From Microbacterium sp. Root61 (GTDB taxonomy: Bacteria > Actinomycetota > Actinomycetes > Actinomycetales > Microbacteriaceae), in assembly GCF_001427525.1 (NCBI RefSeq), contig NZ_LMGU01000001.1:3440902-3504901 (forward strand): a DNA stretch of 64,000 nucleotides. The letters are read 5' to 3'. The translations under genes were made by a program, and so were the position numbers. How positions within the stretch are numbered: position 1 is the first letter of the stretch; the number at the start of each line of letters is the position of its first letter. Below the pieces are notes generated by a model. That model ran no database searches. It was given only the letters and a program-made list of their open reading frames with translations, and was not told the origin of the DNA. Shown here one piece after another: positions 34,516-41,996 of this stretch.

Positions 34516-35076
34516 CTACGGTCTCGTCTCACTGAGGCGCGTGGGCAGCACCTCGGTCAGGGCCGTTGCAAGGCTGGAGAACCTCGATTCTTCCAGAGGG
34601 CGCCGAACGAGCGCGTTCTCGCGCACAGGAACGAATCCAGCGCAAGCCAGCTGCTCCCGTGCCATCCATCTGATCCATAGCCGCGGAAACAGTCGGTCGG
34701 TGTCAGCGCGAACATCGGCGGCGACTGCGTTGTCGGCACCAAGACTGAATATGCGCGTCGGCGTCGCTTCGACTTTCAGTGGGCGGCCGCCGAATGGACG
34801 CTGCAGCTCCCAGATCTCCACACACCCGTCACGAACGACAACTCCCACCCAGGAGAGTGGCCCTTCATGAGGGAACCGTCGCTGAGCAAGGAGGCCCGGT
34901 GCGGCGAACGAGCCTTCCGTGAGCAGCCCGACCGCGGCGGTGTCGCGAGAGCCTTGTGCGGTCATCGCCAACCACAACGTCCGCCTCCATCGACGAGCTC
35001 GTAGGTGGAGAGCCGAGAAGATGAGCGCCGTCAGCAGACCCACGGCGGCAGCAACAACCAGGCTCCCCGTCTGCAT
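34516..35076 (-). CDS. Hypothetical single-span membrane protein
   Basis: A 186-residue protein that I do not recognise. It begins with a membrane span (residues 6-24, LVVAAAVGLLTALIFSAL) followed by a basic stretch (RARRWRR), so the rest is probably cytoplasmic. The remainder is a mixed alpha/beta domain with VVVRDGCVEIWELQRPFGGRPLKVEATPTRIFSLG, which looks like a compact beta-sheet. The ATG at 35076 has a strong GGAGGGGAAAG site; the frame continues to 35289 without one. Base composition is a little less GC-skewed than in its neighbours. The 320 bases to the next gene (35077-35396) hold only the divergent promoters as far as I can see. Confidence 0.65.
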   Translation of the reverse strand: MQTGSLVVAAAVGLLTALIFSALHLRARRWRRTLWLAMTAQGSRDTAAVGLLTEGSFAAPGLLAQRRFPHEGPLSWVGVVVRDGCVEIWELQRPFGGRPLKVEATPTRIFSLGADNAVAADVRADTDRLFPRLWIRWMAREQLACAGFVPVRENALVRRPLEESRFSSLATALTEVLPTRLSETRP

Positions 35077-35396
35077 CTTTCCCCTCCCCGCAGCGGTCTC
35101 GCCAGTACGTCGCTCCGTGGACGACTGGATGCCAACACTATCCGTGGCAGATCCTCTGGGGGAGTCGCAGCCGGCTCGCCATCCAAGAACCATGCCCCGC
35201 CCATAGGCGTCCGAATGGCGCCCTTGGGGCGGTCCTCCTGAATGCGGTATCGCTGGGCGGCTTGGGTGCGCCAGGAACGAATGAAGCACTGATCACTCTG
35301 TGGGAACGTCTTACCTAGGCCGAGGAAGATTCAGGAAGGCTCGCAAGGATACTCAATCGTTGCTCCGCCGCGGTCGAAGCTCGGTAGCGTGATCTT

Positions 35397-35900
35397 GTGT
35401 CTCAGCCCGATGCATTGGCCGCGGTCCTTGTTGCTGGGTGGTTTCCCGATCCGACCGGGCGCTTCGACCTGCGTTGGTGGGATGGTCGAGCTTGGTCCGA
35501 CCACGTCTACGGATCGCACGGCTATGCGTCTGATTCCGTTTCCCAGACGTCCGCTGGGAGTAGAGGAAACAGGGGGCGCCTTGTTCCGGGGATTGTCCTG
35601 CTCGCGGTCTCTGCTCTGCCGACTGCGGTAGCGGGCCTCCTGCTGTGGTTTGCGGTGGTGATTGCGCTCAGCAACCCGATCGAGGGGATGGCGACGTTCT
35701 CGGCCTGGTTCATGAGCGTGCTGGCCAGCGTGTTCGCCGCAGTGCTCGCGGTCGTGGCGATTGCCGTGACGCAGGAGGAAACGGTCCCCGTCCGCGCACG
35801 CCGGACGGTGCTCGGTCTAGGCCTCGGAGTGATCGTGATCAACGCAGCTCTCGTGGCGGGACCGATCGTGGTCACGCTCGTAGGCGGCACCATCGAGTAG
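35397..35900 (+). CDS. DUF2510 domain membrane protein
   Basis: A 167-residue protein. An N-terminal DUF2510 module (AGWFPDPTGRFDLRWWDGRAWSDHV, a WW-like small fold common in actinobacterial envelope proteins) is followed by three hydrophobic spans (about 63-88, 95-122 and 140-163). The GTG start lies six bases after a TAGCGT element (35385-35390) with no ribosome site, a leaderless arrangement. DUF2510 is believed to mediate interactions at the membrane. No specific role can be assigned. Confidence 0.8.
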   Translation: MSQPDALAAVLVAGWFPDPTGRFDLRWWDGRAWSDHVYGSHGYASDSVSQTSAGSRGNRGRLVPGIVLLAVSALPTAVAGLLLWFAVVIALSNPIEGMATFSAWFMSVLASVFAAVLAVVAIAVTQEETVPVRARRTVLGLGLGVIVINAALVAGPIVVTLVGGTIE

Positions 35901-35935
35901 CGAGATGCCCGCGCTGTAGTGATCTCGATCCCGGT

Positions 35936-36463
35936 TCACTGCCCCGCAGGCTGGGCGGAAGGGATGTGCGCGCCGATGCTGTCGGGCAGCTCCCGCTTGC
36001 GCTCCGGGCGCCAGAAGTCGGTCAGATAGACGATCTTGCCCATCGGGTCGCCCATCCAGAGGTTGTCGAAACCTGGCGGCGTGGTGAAGTACATGTAGAA
36101 GGTGCTCTTGCCGATGTAGACGAGCGCGAACACGGTCTTCACGTTCCAGTTTGGACTGTCTCCCTCGGGTTCGAACCGAAGATAGACGGGGCTCTTCATG
36201 ATGTTCACGGTGTCGATCGCGAATCCCACCCGTGGGTCGTTGAACTCTGGCCATTCGACGCGCACCTGCGGACTCGGCAGGTCAGGCTCCTTCGGACCGC
36301 GCCCGAGCACATACTCGCGCCATGAGCCGCGCTCGTAGTCGTCGGCTTCGCTGTCAAGCCGGAACTCCCTACCACCCAAGCCCAGATAGACCCTGCCGTC
36401 GGTACCCGCGTTCTCGACGTCCCCCGTGATGATCTGCACGAGGATTCCTGTGATCGCCGACAT
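35936..36463 (-). CDS. PLAT-like single-domain protein
   Basis: A 175-residue protein without signal or membrane segments. The start, VQIITGDVENAGTDGRVYLGLGGREFRLDSE...YERGSWREYVLG, follows the PLAT/LH2 pattern (V.TGD..gAGTD..V.l.l.G...L......f..G). That is a beta-sandwich known for binding lipids or protein partners and usually found attached to enzymes; here it stands alone with a 60-residue extension containing Trp/Tyr-rich strands. The ATG at 36463 follows a GGAGA site. It may respond to membranes or hydrophobic ligands, but no function should be assigned. Recognition is by pattern only. Confidence 0.6.
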   Translation of the reverse strand: MSAITGILVQIITGDVENAGTDGRVYLGLGGREFRLDSEADDYERGSWREYVLGRGPKEPDLPSPQVRVEWPEFNDPRVGFAIDTVNIMKSPVYLRFEPEGDSPNWNVKTVFALVYIGKSTFYMYFTTPPGFDNLWMGDPMGKIVYLTDFWRPERKRELPDSIGAHIPSAQPAGQ

Positions 36464-36570
36464 GACACTCTCCGTCCCTTGAGCCGGCATAGTGGTCGGC
36501 TGTTCGGAAGGGAGGAGCAGCAGGGGAGGGATGCTGATACCTCTGTGGGAGGCGATCCGTGCGTTGGGGG

Positions 36571-37512
36571 CTAGCCGAGCAGCGCCACACCGAAACCGGC
36601 CACGACAGCACGCAGTTCAGTGAGGTAACGCTGCGCCTGCTCGGTGAGTGGGATCACGGAATGGCCGATCCAACCGATCTCGATGCGTTCGTCGACGTCG
36701 AGCGGGATGGCGACGATCGCGGGATCGAGGTCGTCGCTGATGATGCCCGTCGAGATCGTGTAGCCGTCGAGTCCGATCATGAGGTTGAAGATGGTAGCGC
36801 GGTCGGAAACCCGGATCTCCTGCGGGCTCGAGAGGGTGGAGAGGATCTCCTCGGCGAAATAGAACGAGTTGTTCGCCCCCTGATCGAAGGTCAGCCGCGG
36901 CACGTCGGCGAGATCGGCGAGGGTGACACGATCTCGAGAGGCGAGTGGGTTCTTCCGGGAGATGAAGATGTGCGGCTCAGCGAGGAAGAGCGGGCGGAAC
37001 GTGAGCCCGGAGTCGCGGAGCAGTTTGTCGATGACGTTCCGGTTGAAGTCATTGCGATAAAGGATGCCGAGCTCGCTGCGGAGCGTCCGGACATCCTCGA
37101 TGATGTCCCATGTCCGCGTCTCACGCAGCGAGAACTCGTATTCGGCCGCGCCACTGCTCTTCACCATCCGGACGAACGCGTCGACGACGAACGAGTAGTG
37201 CTGCGCCGACACTCCGAGCAGGCGTCGCGACGGCGGCCGGCCGAGATAGCGCTGCTCTAGGAGCGCCACCTGCTCGGTGACCTGCCGCGCATACCCCAGA
37301 AACTCTGCACCGTCGGCGGTGAGCGTCACCCCGCGTGCCGAGCGGAGGAGGAGGGCGTGGCCCACCCGGGTCTCGAGGTCCTTCATCGCTGCCGACATGG
37401 TCGGCTGGGAGACATAGAGCAGGTCTGCCGCGGCGCTGATCGACCCCTCCGCGGCGACCTCGATGAAGTAGTGGAGCTGTTGCAGTGTGATCCCGCCTGA
37501 TCCCCGAGCCAT
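36571..37512 (-). CDS. LysR family regulator divergent from mesX-mesD
   Basis: A 313-residue LTTR. The winged HTH is at residues 8-65 (ITLQQLHYFIEVAAEGSISAAADLLYVSQPTMSAAMKDLE), followed by the linker helix and two alpha/beta co-inducer subdomains. It is divergently arranged with mesX and shares a 124-base gap that contains a T-N11-A palindrome overlapping its own start codon. It is therefore very likely the activator of the methionine synthase pair and an autorepressor. The co-inducer could be homocysteine or a sulfur signal by analogy with MetR/CysB; this is inference. The ATG is used as start because the HTH follows at normal distance. Confidence 0.88.
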   Translation of the reverse strand: MARGSGGITLQQLHYFIEVAAEGSISAAADLLYVSQPTMSAAMKDLETRVGHALLLRSARGVTLTADGAEFLGYARQVTEQVALLEQRYLGRPPSRRLLGVSAQHYSFVVDAFVRMVKSSGAAEYEFSLRETRTWDIIEDVRTLRSELGILYRNDFNRNVIDKLLRDSGLTFRPLFLAEPHIFISRKNPLASRDRVTLADLADVPRLTFDQGANNSFYFAEEILSTLSSPQEIRVSDRATIFNLMIGLDGYTISTGIISDDLDPAIVAIPLDVDERIEIGWIGHSVIPLTEQAQRYLTELRAVVAGFGVALLG

Positions 37513-37525
37513 AGGCAGAGCCTAT
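37511..37525. promoter_or_regulatory. LysR-type binding palindrome ATAGGC-AGA-GCCTAT
   Basis: A perfect 15-base inverted repeat that obeys the LTTR T-N11-A rule (T37512 to A37524). It overlaps the ATG of the LysR gene, as expected for autoregulation. Weaker elements follow toward mesX: CTAT-N8-ATAG (37522-37537) and a direct repeat ATAGTC at 37534-37539 and 37555-37560, 21 bases apart, which may be the activation half-sites. Confidence 0.6.
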
Positions 37526-37636
37526 ATCAAGGCATAGTCAGGTCGAGTTACCCGATAGTCGCACTGCGCCTGCACGATGGCTGTACAGACTTCCGCAAGG
37601 CCGAGCCCGGCCGATCAGCCACCAGATTGGCCACTC

Positions 37637-38629
37637 ATGGCGAACGAGTTCACGTTCAACATCACCACTACCCGCTTCGACGAGGACTACGCACCGTCTG
37701 ACAGCTCTCGGATCACCACGAACTTCGCGAATCTGGCCCGAGGCGAGCACCGTCAGCAGAACCTCCGCAACGCCCTGGCGATGATCGACCGCCGATTCAA
37801 CGAGCTTGCGCACGGAGACAACCCGAACAGGGACCGCTACGGCGTGGAGCTCGAAATCGTCTCGGTCGAACTGGAGTTCACCGCGGGAGGCGAGGATCAG
37901 GAGTTCCCGCTTCTCGAGGTGCTCGACATTCAGATCGTCGACAGGCGGACCGGCGAACGCAGCCACGGGATCGTAGGGAACAACTTCTCGTCGTATGTCC
38001 GCGATTTCGACTTCAGCGTGCTGCTACCGGCCGCCACCGAGGCGGCGGGGAAGTTCACCGTTCCCGATGACTTCGGCGATCTGCACGGCAAGCTGTTCCA
38101 GCACTTCCTCGATTCTCCGGCGTACCAGGAGCGGTTCCTGACGTCGCCCGTGATCTGCATCAGTGTTTCGACGAGCAAGACCTACACCCGCACCGAGACC
38201 CGCCACCCGGTCCTCGGTGTCGAGTATCAGCAGGATGACTACTCCCTGACCGACGAGTACTTCGGGCGGATGGGGCTGCAGGTGCGATACTTCATGCCAC
38301 CCGGCGGCGTCGCGCCGCTCGCGTTCTACTTCCGCGGTGATCTGCTGGGCGACTACTCCGATCTGCAGCTCAGCGGGACGATCAGCACGATGGAGACGTT
38401 CCAGAAGATCTACCGCCCGGAGATCTACAACGCGAACTCGGCCGCACCGAGTGTCTACCGACCGAGCCTGGAGCAGCAGGACTACTCGCGCACGCAGATC
38501 GCCTACGACCGCGTCGAGCGCAATCAGCTGGCGACGAAGCAGGGGAAGTACACGGAGGAACACTTCATGAAGCCCCACAAGAAGGTCCTGGAGCAGTGGG
38601 CCGCCACCTACCCCACGCCCGTCCGATGA
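37637..38629 (+). CDS. mesX: MesX (DUF1852), partner of methionine synthase MesD
   Basis: A 330-residue DUF1852 protein. The N-terminus FTFNITTTRFDEDY...SRITTNFANLARGE and the block RNALAMIDRRFNELAH...DRYGVELEIVSVELEF match what I remember of MesX. It is required, together with oxygen, for the folate-independent methionine synthase MesD in aerobic bacteria, and is annotated as a putative oxygenase. The frame is open to 37577, but known MesX proteins start at the equivalent of the ATG at 37637; the ribosome site is poor for either choice. mesD follows after 20 bases. Identity is firm by family and gene order. The chemistry of MesX is not settled. Confidence 0.9.
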   Translation: MANEFTFNITTTRFDEDYAPSDSSRITTNFANLARGEHRQQNLRNALAMIDRRFNELAHGDNPNRDRYGVELEIVSVELEFTAGGEDQEFPLLEVLDIQIVDRRTGERSHGIVGNNFSSYVRDFDFSVLLPAATEAAGKFTVPDDFGDLHGKLFQHFLDSPAYQERFLTSPVICISVSTSKTYTRTETRHPVLGVEYQQDDYSLTDEYFGRMGLQVRYFMPPGGVAPLAFYFRGDLLGDYSDLQLSGTISTMETFQKIYRPEIYNANSAAPSVYRPSLEQQDYSRTQIAYDRVERNQLATKQGKYTEEHFMKPHKKVLEQWAATYPTPVR

Positions 38630-38649
38630 CCAGCGGAGAATCGTCGATC

Positions 38650-39687
38650 ATGAACTCGCTCCTGCCCACCTCCATCGTCGGCAGTCTGCCGAAGCCGTCG
38701 TGGCTCGCCGAGCCGGAGACCCTCTGGTCTCCGTGGAAGCTGGAGGGTGATGCGTTGGTCGAGGGAAAGCAGGATGCGCTCCGCATCGCAGTCCAAGAGC
38801 AGCGCCGGCGCGGCATCGACATCATCAGTGACGGGGAGCAGACCCGCCAGCACTTCGTCACGACGTTCATCGAGCACCTCAGCGGCGTCGACTTCGAGCA
38901 GCGCGAGACGGTTCGAATCCGCAACCGGTATGACGCGAGCGTGCCGACCGTCGTCGGTGCCGTGAGCCGCGAGCAGTCCGTGTTCGTCGAGGACGCGAAA
39001 TTCCTCCGCCAGCAGACCGATCAGCCGATCAAGTGGGCACTCCCGGGTCCGATGACGATGATCGACACGCTTTACGACCGGCACTACAAGAGCCGCGAGA
39101 AGCTGGCGTGGGAGTTCGCGACGATCCTCAATGAGGAGGCGAAGGAGCTCGAGGCTGCGGGAGTCGACATCATCCAGTTCGACGAGCCCTCGTTCAACGT
39201 CTTCTTCGATGAGGTGCAGGACTGGGGGGTGGCGACCCTGGAAAGAGCGGCAGAGGGACTGCGCGCGGAAACCGTCGTGCACATCTGCTACGGCTACGGG
39301 ATCAAGGCGAACACCGACTGGAAGGCAACCCTCGGGGCGGAGTGGCGGCAGTACGAGCAGACGTTCCCGCTTCTGCAGCGCTCCATCATCGACACCGTCT
39401 CGCTGGAGTCTCAGCACTCCCATGTTCCGATGGACCTCATCGAGCTCATTCGTGGCAAGAAGGTCATGCTCGGGGCGATCGACGTGGCGAGCGAGACGAT
39501 CGAGACCCCGGCGGAGGTCGCCGACACCCTCCGCAACGCGCTCAGGTTCGTCGACGCGGACAAGCTCATCCCGAGCACGAACTGCGGCATGGCGCCGCTG
39601 CCTCGTGACGTCGCACTCGGGAAGCTGAGCGCGCTCAGTGCGGGCGCGGACATCGTTCGCGAGGAGATCGCGGCCGCACAGCGCTGA
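38650..39687 (+). CDS. mesD: MesD, folate-independent methionine synthase (core MetE)
   Basis: A 345-residue MetE C-terminal-domain-like enzyme lacking the N-terminal folate-binding half of MetE. Zn/homocysteine-site residues are visible: FDEPSFNVFF, VVHICYGYG (His, Cys) and STNCGMAPL (Cys). The start MNSLLPTSIVGSLPKPSWLAEPETLWSPWKL matches MesD proteins. It methylates homocysteine without methyltetrahydrofolate; the methyl donor is not known to me for certain. The ATG at 38650 with a GGAGA site is preferred; an ATG at 38626 overlapping the mesX stop is also possible. It is paired with mesX and controlled by the divergent LysR gene. It may have entered by transfer, as the flanks look accessory. 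Confidence 0.9.
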   Translation: MNSLLPTSIVGSLPKPSWLAEPETLWSPWKLEGDALVEGKQDALRIAVQEQRRRGIDIISDGEQTRQHFVTTFIEHLSGVDFEQRETVRIRNRYDASVPTVVGAVSREQSVFVEDAKFLRQQTDQPIKWALPGPMTMIDTLYDRHYKSREKLAWEFATILNEEAKELEAAGVDIIQFDEPSFNVFFDEVQDWGVATLERAAEGLRAETVVHICYGYGIKANTDWKATLGAEWRQYEQTFPLLQRSIIDTVSLESQHSHVPMDLIELIRGKKVMLGAIDVASETIETPAEVADTLRNALRFVDADKLIPSTNCGMAPLPRDVALGKLSALSAGADIVREEIAAAQR

Positions 39688-39865
39688 CGATGCGCCTCCT
39701 TGCGCGGGCACGGGGTAGCGAAGCTGGCCACGCATCCGATCGACTCGGCCAGCATCGAAGAGAGCCGCCAGGCCCTATCGTCAGGACTGCAGTCCCATGC
39801 TGTTCCGGGGGAAAGCCGCCGTCGACCCCATTGAAAACACTGGGATCGCGGCCCCTTCAACATAG

Positions 39866-39938
39866 ACGCGACGGCGGGAGTCGAACCCACACAACTGCCG
39901 GGTATGAACCGGAGCCCGGGACCACCCGGATCGCCGCG
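39866..39938 (-). tRNA. tRNA-like sequence, anticodon CAT (Met), atypical
   Basis: On the minus strand a 73-base cloverleaf can be drawn. The acceptor arms CGCGGCG and CGTCGCG give seven pairs with one G-T. The D-like stem is CCGG/CCGG with a six-base loop. An anticodon loop TTCATAC gives anticodon CAT, and a perfect T-arm GTGGG-TTCGACT-CCCGC follows. Oddities are AT instead of T-A/G at positions 8-9, no GG in the D-loop, a bulge in the anticodon stem and no encoded CCA. It might be an unusual tRNA-Met, a tRNA remnant or an integration-site relic. The remaining ~250 bases between mesD and 40009 show no gene. Confidence 0.45.
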
Positions 39939-40008
39939 ATGACTCGACGCTAACCGGGGGCGGTGACATCCGCACAACGAGTTGCCGAACGTTTCGTGAT
40001 GCGACGGT

Positions 40009-40803
40009 TCATGACGACGGCGCCACCTCGGCGCGGAGGACGACGACGTCGTGCTCCTCGAGCACGAACTGGAACGCCGTCCCGATCGGGAAGACCTCGC
40101 GGAGCTCAGCCGGTGAGTCGGCGGTCACGATGAACTCGGCGCTCGCCGGGAAGGGGCCGGCGCCGCACCCGACGTACATCGGACCGGAGATGGCGTCCGA
40201 GTCGGAGTCGATCGCGGGGGTGGGCACGACGTAGAGGCAGGAATCGTTGGCGGAGGCCGGCATCCAGCTCGCTCCGGTGATCGACACGGGAGTGAGGCCG
40301 TAGAAGTCGGCATGCACGCTGCCCTCGACATCCTGCTGGCCGCCGATGAACCCCGGCAGCGCCTTGCCCGGGATGGCTCCGAGCACCGCCACCTCCAACG
40401 GGTCGGCCTGCACTCGCCGCGTCACGGCCCACGAGACCAACGAGGCCACCACGATCGCGACCACCAGGGAGGCGATCCACGCGGCGGCCACCCGGCGCGG
40501 GCTCCACCACGTCGAGCGCGTATCGTCGGAGGGAGTCGCGTCTGCGGGGGCAGGCTCCTCCTCCGCAAGCCCGGGCTGCGACGCCTCTGGCTCGACAGCA
40601 TCCGGCTCTCCTGAATCGACGCCGACCGGAGCAACAGCCGCCGGTACTTCCTCGACGTCCAGCACCGCAGGCTGCGAGGCCGCCTCCAGCTCCTGCAGCC
40701 GGCGCAGCGCATCGCGGTCGTCGGCGATATCCGCCTCGGGGCCGTAAGCCCTGGCACGCAGCGCCCGGAGCTCTTCGGCAGTCTGCTCGTCCATGGGGAC
40801 CAT
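40009..40803 (-). CDS. Single-span membrane protein with RAYGP motif (paralogue)
   Basis: A 264-residue protein, paralogous in layout to the one at 32733-33407. The N-terminal module LRALRARAYGPEADIADDRDALRRLQELE is followed by a long acidic Pro/Ala linker, one span at about residues 122-145 (AAWIASLVVAIVVASLVSWAV) and an extracellular C-terminal domain with a Cys pair (SCLYVVPTP...YVGCG). It has no signal peptide and no recognised domain. The ATG at 40803 has an AGGA eight bases upstream; the next ATG at 40794 is possible. The gene runs toward the tRNA-like locus. The function is unknown. The shared N-terminal motif may be a docking segment. Confidence 0.7.
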   Translation of the reverse strand: MVPMDEQTAEELRALRARAYGPEADIADDRDALRRLQELEAASQPAVLDVEEVPAAVAPVGVDSGEPDAVEPEASQPGLAEEEPAPADATPSDDTRSTWWSPRRVAAAWIASLVVAIVVASLVSWAVTRRVQADPLEVAVLGAIPGKALPGFIGGQQDVEGSVHADFYGLTPVSITGASWMPASANDSCLYVVPTPAIDSDSDAISGPMYVGCGAGPFPASAEFIVTADSPAELREVFPIGTAFQFVLEEHDVVVLRAEVAPSS

Positions 40804-40843
40804 CTTGGATCCTGGATGCCCCCTCCGCACGGGCGGTTCGGAA

Positions 40844-41836
40844 TCAGGCGGACCGGCGGTCCGGCGGAGGCGGGGCATCCAGTGCTCGCACCATGCGCGA
40901 CAGGATCTCGCGCAGTTCGGTGCGGTCCGGATCGGCGAGGTCGGTCGTGAACTCGACGCCCTCCGGGATGTACGACAGCCCGTACATCGTCTCGCGGATG
41001 TCGCGACCGCCGATCGGCCATCGGGTGCGATCGGCGTCCTCGGCTTCGGAGCCCTGCGACCACTCGCCGAAGTGCTCGCGCATGGCGGCGATCGGCAGCT
41101 CCATCACGACATCGGTCGCGACCGCCCGAGGGGTCCACGAAGCCACCCCCAGGAAGAGCTCGTCCACCTCTTCAGGGGTCAACGCGCGGGGCTCGAAGAG
41201 CACGCGGGTGTGGAACACCTCGGTCAGCCGATCGACACGGAACGTACGCCAGTCCTCCCGGTCGAGGTCCCAGCACAGCAGATACCAGTGCCGGTCGGCG
41301 GGCGCGAGAGTGTGAGGTTCGACCCGGCGTGTGGTCGTGGCATCCGCTCCCGAGGTGTACGTGAAACGGATGCGCTCGTGATCGCGGATCGCCAGGGCGA
41401 GGTCGCCGAGGATGTCGGGGGACACCGCGCTGCCGCGCCCGACGCCGATCGGCTGAACCACTTCGGCCAGCGCGGCGACGCGTCGTCGCAAATCCGCGGG
41501 GAGTACCTGTTCGAGCTTCGCCAACGCAGTCAGCGTCGTCTCGGGGCCGCCCACGAGCCGCTGGGTCGCCGCGGCACGCAGCCCGATCGCCATCGCGACG
41601 GCTTCCTCATCGGTCAACAGCAGCGGAGGCACAGCGGTGCCCGCTTCGAGTCGATACCCTCCCGCGACCCCGGGTGCGGACTCGATGCGGTAGCCCAGCT
41701 CGCGCAGCCGCTCGACGTCGCGGCGCACCGTGCGCTCGGTGACCCCGAGTCGGACGGCGAGCTCCGAGCCGGGCCAGTGACGGTGCGTCTGCAGCAGGTT
41801 CAGGAGCGAGAGCGCACGCGTCGTGGTGTCGGACAT
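40844..41836 (-). CDS. YafY/PafC-type HTH-WYL transcriptional regulator
   Basis: A 330-residue regulator. An N-terminal HTH_11 (residues 5-60, SLLNLLQTHRHWPGSELAVRLGVTERTVRRDVERLRELGYRI) is followed by the conserved GVAGGYRL hinge, a WYL-type domain (about 135-230, with IRFTYTSGADATTTRRVEPHTLAPADRHWYLLCWD) and a WCX-like C-terminus. Such proteins act as sensors of nucleic-acid or other ligands. It is upstream of and divergent from the cyclase-like gene, 160 bases apart. A specific target is not identifiable. It is separated from the RAYGP gene by 40 bases on the same strand. Confidence 0.88.
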   Translation of the reverse strand: MSDTTTRALSLLNLLQTHRHWPGSELAVRLGVTERTVRRDVERLRELGYRIESAPGVAGGYRLEAGTAVPPLLLTDEEAVAMAIGLRAAATQRLVGGPETTLTALAKLEQVLPADLRRRVAALAEVVQPIGVGRGSAVSPDILGDLALAIRDHERIRFTYTSGADATTTRRVEPHTLAPADRHWYLLCWDLDREDWRTFRVDRLTEVFHTRVLFEPRALTPEEVDELFLGVASWTPRAVATDVVMELPIAAMREHFGEWSQGSEAEDADRTRWPIGGRDIRETMYGLSYIPEGVEFTTDLADPDRTELREILSRMVRALDAPPPPDRRSA

Positions 41837-41996
41837 GTGTCGATTCTGGCGTGATATCAGGACCGTTCATGTCCGCGATCGGCGGGCGCGATCCCGGATC
41901 CCGGAGGAATACCCCAGGAAGACAGCCATTTGGGGGGCAGCGCTCCCGGTGCAGTTGTGGCTAGAGTGACGAACGAGTCGACCAAAGGGGCAGTTA

